Origin: WGMK01 sp044359155
GTDB lineage: Bacteria; Hydrogenedentota; Hydrogenedentia; Hydrogenedentales; JAEUWI01
DNA length: 9,185 nt
Assembly: GCA_044359155.1 (NCBI GenBank)
Contig: JBIKMR010000172.1
Location: 1-9,185 of the forward strand
Direction of reading: 5' to 3'
The notes beneath the pieces are model-generated. The model did no database searches and had not been told where the DNA came from. It worked only from the letters and a program-made list of their open reading frames with translations. A program made the translations under genes and the position numbers. This document shows, in pieces, positions 6,692 to 9,185 of this stretch. How positions within the stretch are numbered: position 1 is the first letter of the stretch; each line of letters starts with the position of its first letter.

Positions 6692-8089
6692 CTACCTCCG
6701 CTTTACGCGGGGGCCGTCTGCCGTGTCTTCCAGCACCCAGCCCTCGGCCAGCAGCTGATCGCGTATGGCGTCCGAGCGGGCGAAGTCCTTGTTGCGGCGT
6801 GCCTGCTGGCGCTCGGCCACCAGATCGAGAATCGCCTGCGGTGTTTCCACTTGCGGAGCTTCGCCCAAGATACCGGTCACTGCGTCCAGTTCGTCGAGCA
6901 GGGCCAACGCGGCGGTCGCACCTTCTTTGCCTGCGGCATCCTGGTCCAGTTGCTTGTTCACGTCGCGCACAAAATCGAAGACCGCCGCCAGCGCGGACGA
7001 GATGTTGAGGTCGTCGTCCATCGCCTCGATGAAAGCCTCACGGCAGCGGGTGATGGGGGCGGAAAGATCGTCGCCCGAGCCGCGCACTTCGTGCAGGCGG
7101 ATGCGGAAATCACGGATGCGCTGTATGGCGTTGGCCGCACCGTCTAGCGCGTCAAAGGTGAAGTTATTCGGCTGGCGGTAATGCGTGGCTACCAGTCCCC
7201 AGCGTATGGCCAGTGGGGCGTAGCCCTTCTCCACCAGGTCGCGCAGGGTGAAGAAGTTGCCCAGCGATTTGGACATCTTCTTGCCCTCGACCACAAGGTG
7301 GGCGCAGTGCATCCAGTAGTTCACAAAGCGCCCACCGGTGGCGCAGCAGGTCTGGGCAATCTCGTTTTCATGATGCGGGAAGATGTTGTCCACGCCACCG
7401 CAATGAATGTCGAAGTGTGTGCCGAGGAACTTCACGCTCATGGCCGAGCACTCGATGTGCCAGCCGGGACGCCCCTTGCCCAGCTCGGTTTCCCAGAACA
7501 CGTCGCCGTCGTCCGGGGTCCAGCTTTTCCACAGGGCAAAGTCGCGCGCGTCTTCGGTTTCGTATTCGTCGTTGTCCACGCGCCCGCTCGCGCCGGAGCG
7601 CAACTCTTCGAGGTTCATGTGCGACAGCTTGCCGTAGTCGGCAAAGCTCGATATGCGGAAGTAGATGCTGCCCTCGGCCTCGTAAGTGTGGCCCTGTTCG
7701 CGCAGCTGCTTGATCATCGCCACCATCTCGGGGATGTAATCCGTGGCGGCGGGGTAGGCTTCGGCGGGGTCGATGCCCAGCGTGGCCAGGTCTTCGAAGA
7801 AGGCGGCGGCGTACTTGTCCGTGATGGACTTCAGCGACTGCCCGGTCTCGCGGCAGGTGCGGATCAATTTATCCTCAACGTCGGTGAGGTTCATGATGTG
7901 GCGCACGTCATAACCGCGATAGCGCAAGTAGCGCTTCAGCAGGTCTTCAAACATGTACGCGCGAAAGTTGCCGATGTGCGCGTAATTGTAGATGGTAGGG
8001 CCGCAGGTGTAGAGCCCCACCTTGCCCGGCTCGATGGGGGTGAACGCCTCTTTCGAGCGCGAAAGGGTGTTGTAGAATTGCAGCGGCAT
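6692..8089 (-). CDS. cysS: Cysteine--tRNA ligase (cysteinyl-tRNA synthetase)
   Basis: The 465-residue class I synthetase attaches cysteine to tRNA-Cys using ATP in the cytoplasm. The N-terminus (MPLQFYNTLSRSKEAF) is characteristic. The ATP-site signature is HIGN at residues 38-41, the variant also seen in Bacillus-type CysS, and the second signature is KMSKS at 271-275. The zinc that recognises the cysteine thiol would be held by C29 (TCGPT), C214 (HIECSAM), H239 and E243 (FPHHENE). A helical anticodon-binding domain follows residue 310, and the end is basic (VKRR). Length matches the family (about 460-500). The ATG at 8087-8089 is preferred to a frame-open extension of 73 residues, because that extension is a basic shadow of the upstream gene's tail. 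Only a weak GAG precedes the start. The gene lies 67 bases downstream of the small exported protein, with a palindrome between them, and is probably co-transcribed with it. Confidence 0.97.
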   Translation of the reverse strand: MPLQFYNTLSRSKEAFTPIEPGKVGLYTCGPTIYNYAHIGNFRAYMFEDLLKRYLRYRGYDVRHIMNLTDVEDKLIRTCRETGQSLKSITDKYAAAFFEDLATLGIDPAEAYPAATDYIPEMVAMIKQLREQGHTYEAEGSIYFRISSFADYGKLSHMNLEELRSGASGRVDNDEYETEDARDFALWKSWTPDDGDVFWETELGKGRPGWHIECSAMSVKFLGTHFDIHCGGVDNIFPHHENEIAQTCCATGGRFVNYWMHCAHLVVEGKKMSKSLGNFFTLRDLVEKGYAPLAIRWGLVATHYRQPNNFTFDALDGAANAIQRIRDFRIRLHEVRGSGDDLSAPITRCREAFIEAMDDDLNISSALAAVFDFVRDVNKQLDQDAAGKEGATAALALLDELDAVTGILGEAPQVETPQAILDLVAERQQARRNKDFARSDAIRDQLLAEGWVLEDTADGPRVKRR

Positions 8090-8108
8090 GGGCGGTCTCG
8101 TGTGCTTG

Positions 8109-8124
8109 CGCCCACGCGTGGGCG
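8109..8124. promoter_or_regulatory. 16-bp perfect palindrome in the cysS leader
   Basis: CGCCCACG followed directly by CGTGGGCG gives a gapless 16-base palindrome, 19 bases upstream of the cysS start and 32 bases beyond the upstream stop codon. As RNA it would fold into a 6-bp stem with a CGCG loop. It could be a protein-binding site, an RNA-processing site or an attenuator between the two genes. No T-run follows, so it is not a normal terminator. Function is inference. Confidence 0.4.
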
Positions 8125-8156
8125 TAACAAACCGGGATGGATTGAAACGCTCGGGC

Positions 8157-8720
8157 CTAGACCCCTGCGGCTTCCTCAACCGGAGCGGCCTCTTCGACAG
8201 GGGCCACCTCTTCGGCGGGCGCAGCTTCCACAGCCGCATCCTCAACCACGGCTTCGGACTCGGCAGGCGCGACAGCTGCTTCAACCGGCGCACCGGTGAG
8301 CGCGGCAATCAGCGCCTGAATCGTTTCGTCGTCCTTGGTCTGGCGATCATGCCAGTCGGGGTAAGTGGTCAGAGAAGTGCCATAGACCTGCTTCACCACC
8401 TCGATGTCCACCTTGGTCTGGGTGTTCGAGATGGGTTCAAGGTCCAACGTGTATTTCTTGCGCGGGGAATTGAGCACCCCAAGGAAGGGCTTGCCCCCTT
8501 GGAAGGCCACGAAGGTGCCGCGCTTGTCGCGCGTGTACACCTCAAGCTCTTCGGCCACCAGCGTGCGCTTCACGTGCTGCCACGCGTCGGCATAGCCCTG
8601 CTCAAGCACCACCTGGTGCTGCACGGCAAAGCCGGTGGGGTCTTTCTTCGCCGTGGCGCAGCCATTGGTGGCGGCTACCGCAGCAATCATCGTTACTAGA
8701 AGAAGCAACCGAGCGTACAT
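8157..8720 (-). CDS. Small exported protein, probable lipoprotein, with Ala/Glu/Pro-rich C-terminal tail
   Basis: I do not recognise a family for this 187-residue protein. Residues 1-20 form a short signal sequence (hydrophobic run about 5-17), followed by Cys21 in A-T-N-G-C. This resembles a lipobox but lacks the usual Leu at -3 and has Asn at -2, so lipid attachment is likely rather than certain. Residues about 30-140 look like a compact alpha/beta domain (a helix with YADAWQHVKRTL, then strands around VEVYTR, GTFVAF, YTLDLEP, TKVDIEVV). This loosely recalls BamC-like lipoprotein domains. Residues 144-187 are low-complexity Ala/Glu/Val/Pro with a doubled APVEEA unit, probably a flexible linker or wall-spanning tail. 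The ATG at 8718-8720 has GGGAG seven bases upstream. It lies upstream of cysS in the same direction. Confidence 0.82.
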   Translation of the reverse strand: MYARLLLLVTMIAAVAATNGCATAKKDPTGFAVQHQVVLEQGYADAWQHVKRTLVAEELEVYTRDKRGTFVAFQGGKPFLGVLNSPRKKYTLDLEPISNTQTKVDIEVVKQVYGTSLTTYPDWHDRQTKDDETIQALIAALTGAPVEAAVAPAESEAVVEDAAVEAAPAEEVAPVEEAAPVEEAAGV

Positions 8721-8765
8721 GCCTTGCTCCCAAGGTTATTGGTTTGATTCGCGCCTAGGCCACCC

Positions 8766-8795
8766 AGTGTACCAGCCGCCCCGCCTGCCCCGCAA
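8766..8795 (-). promoter_or_regulatory. Candidate sigma-70 promoter for the small exported protein and cysS
   Basis: Read leftward, TTGCGG (8795-8790), an 18-base spacer and TACACT (8771-8766) make a fair sigma-70 match. TGG just before the -10 gives an extended -10 (TGN). A start near 8759 would give a leader of about 40 bases before the ATG at 8720. The call depends on consensus matching only. Confidence 0.4.
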
Positions 8796-8843
8796 CCAAC
8801 CCGCGACGCCTGCACAGCGAATGTGGGCTGTGGAAAATACGAA

Positions 8844-8884
8844 GCGCCCCGCCGGGAGGAGGGGGGAGAGACCCGGCGGGGCGC
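8844..8884 (-). terminator. 13-bp perfect GC hairpin with T-rich tail on the - strand
   Basis: Arms 8844-8856 (GCGCCCCGCCGGG) and 8872-8884 pair perfectly over 13 bases around a 15-base purine loop (on the + strand). Read leftward, the stem is followed by TTCGTATTTTCC, a passable U-tail. It could end a transcript entering from the right before the promoter at 8766-8795. On the + strand it has no U-tail and would be an internal hairpin. Confidence 0.45.
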
Positions 8885-8896
8885 GCTCGAAGAGCA

Positions 8897-8957
8897 GTGG
8901 AGCCGTGACAAGGGAAGGGGGAGGGGGAGGAAGTGGGGAAACCTGCCACGGCTCCAC
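8897..8957. other. 11-bp hairpin whose loop carries a G-quadruplex pattern
   Basis: GTGGAGCCGTG (8897-8907) and CACGGCTCCAC (8947-8957) pair perfectly around a 39-base loop. On the + strand the loop holds four G-runs in 8912-8938 (GGG, GGGGG, GGGGG, GGGG with linkers of 2, 1 and 7 bases), which satisfies the usual G3+N1-7 quadruplex rule. Pairing and motif are read directly; folding in the cell is not known. Confidence 0.55.
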
Positions 8958-9091
8958 GGTTAAGCGTGTTCAACTGTATCTTCGTTTTCGCTGCGTCGTC
9001 TGTACTTACTACCGCCTATGCATACCGTCGGGCGGTTGTTTCGTTACATCGTCGCCTTCTATTCGTAAAGACGCTTGGCGAAATGTATTTA

Positions 9092-9114
9092 TTCACGCTT
9101 CCGTGAAATTTTTT
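9092..9114 (+). terminator. Intrinsic (rho-independent) terminator
   Basis: TTCACG, loop CTTC and CGTGAA form a 6-bp stem, followed by A and six T (9109-9114) and then ATT. This is a compact textbook terminator for rightward transcription, yet no gene on the + strand precedes it within 2.5 kb after the aldehyde dehydrogenase. On the - strand the stem is followed by TAAATACATTT, a weaker tail. Confidence 0.65.
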
Positions 9115-9185
9115 ATTCAACTTCTGTCTACTGTATTCAGCGTCGTCGTCTTATGATGTCAATGCCGTTTGATGTCCGGAAGTTT

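Larger units (their letters stand above)
8813..9114 (+). ncRNA. Candidate structured RNA ending in an intrinsic terminator (unrecognised)
   Basis: Seven successive short inverted repeats occupy this span, and the last one has a T-run typical of a + strand intrinsic terminator. Two stems are long and perfect (13 and 11 bp), and the stretch 8844-8957 is almost fully assigned to stems and loops. The loops at 8857-8871 and 8908-8946 carry seven GGA motifs when read on the + strand. That is reminiscent of Csr/Rsm-type decoy RNAs, though only as an analogy. It does not match RNase P RNA, tmRNA, SRP RNA or a B12 riboswitch as far as I can see. No good + strand promoter was found. A leftward transcript is the alternative: on the - strand the 13-bp hairpin is followed by TTCGTATTTTCC. 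Confidence 0.28.
8796..9185. other. Non-coding intergenic region rich in inverted repeats
   Basis: No open frame here has family likeness, a ribosome site or normal codon use. Frames that cross it are long only because stops are rare in the GC-rich part. The left part (to 8960) is very GC-rich with strong + strand purine skew inside hairpin loops. The right part (8961-9185) is about 44% GC by hand count, T-rich on the + strand, with repeated CGTCGTC triplets. Inverted repeats lie at 8813-8832 (CACAGC/GCTGTG), 8844-8884, 8885-8895 (GCTC-GAA-GAGC), 8897-8957, 9011-9036 (ACCGCC/GGCGGT), 9052-9081 (TCGCC/GGCGA) and 9092-9107. After 9115 I see nothing firm up to the window end. Confidence 0.6.

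Noticed and set aside
8090..8308. 73-residue N-terminal extension of cysS
   Set aside because: The extension is Arg/Pro-rich, overlaps the upstream gene's coding tail in another frame and does not resemble any CysS. The family start MPLQFYNTLS is at 8089.
8735..8775. tRNA-like 3' end (GGTTTGATTCGCGCC followed by ACCA at some distance)
   Set aside because: No acceptor stem, D-arm or anticodon arm can be folded upstream, and the segment is the leader and promoter region of the exported protein.
8635..9156. Open frame of 173 residues on the + strand across the right intergenic region
   Set aside because: It starts inside the exported-protein gene antisense, crosses the hairpins and the intrinsic terminator, changes composition halfway and has no ribosome site or recognisable domain.
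9153..9185. Possible start of a + strand gene (ATG ATG near the window end, open to the edge)
   Set aside because: There are only about eleven codons and no Shine-Dalgarno, so it cannot be judged from this window. A gene may start here after the terminator, but the support is too weak.
1..9185. CRISPR array, insertion sequence or toxin-antitoxin pair
   Set aside because: No evenly spaced direct repeats, no transposase motifs and no pair of small overlapping genes were seen on either strand.

Overview
The window is a stretch of bacterial chromosome with high GC (the genes read at roughly 60-65%). It is densely coded, with Shine-Dalgarno sites, overlapping starts and stops, and classical bacterial signal peptides. 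The content is a secreted sialidase, an alkaline-phosphatase-superfamily enzyme, a CubicO-type serine hydrolase, an ALDH1/2-like aldehyde dehydrogenase and a CysS of the HIGN type. This would fit a glycan-degrading environmental or host-associated bacterium, perhaps of the PVC or a neighbouring candidate phylum. No gene here fixes the phylum, so that placement is a weak inference.

Region 1 (1-3741, + strand) is a compact three-gene run. It starts with the C-terminal part of an alkaline-phosphatase/sulfatase-fold enzyme. Next comes a six-helix membrane protein that starts inside the previous stop codon (TTGA overlap). The last gene is a signal-peptide-bearing GH33-type sialidase that overlaps the membrane gene by 47 bases. 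The overlaps suggest one mRNA with coupled translation. The two enzymes could act on sialylated or otherwise decorated glycans, but the role of the membrane protein is unknown.

Region 2 (3735-4878, - strand) is an exported serine beta-lactamase-like hydrolase. It converges on the sialidase with only six bases between the two stop codons, and both stops lie inside one symmetrical hairpin. Region 3 (4879-6563) is a divergent intergenic region with two short inverted repeats, followed by an aldehyde dehydrogenase whose start is fixed by a strong Shine-Dalgarno site.

Region 4 (6564-8720, - strand) begins with a convergent gap holding a GC hairpin and a dispersed-repeat-like inverted repeat. Then come cysS (cysteinyl-tRNA synthetase) and, upstream of it, a small exported, probably lipid-anchored protein with an Ala/Glu/Pro tail. 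The two are probably co-transcribed from a promoter near 8766-8795.

Region 5 (8721-9185) has no convincing gene. It holds a tightly packed series of inverted repeats (8813-8832, 8844-8884, 8885-8895, 8897-8957, 9011-9036, 9052-9081), ending on the + strand in a textbook intrinsic terminator at 9092-9114. Two loops are purine-rich with seven GGA motifs, and one holds a G-quadruplex pattern. Base composition drops to about 44% GC from 8961 on (hand count). An unrecognised structured RNA is the best candidate for something new in this window, but this rests on pairing potential in one sequence only.
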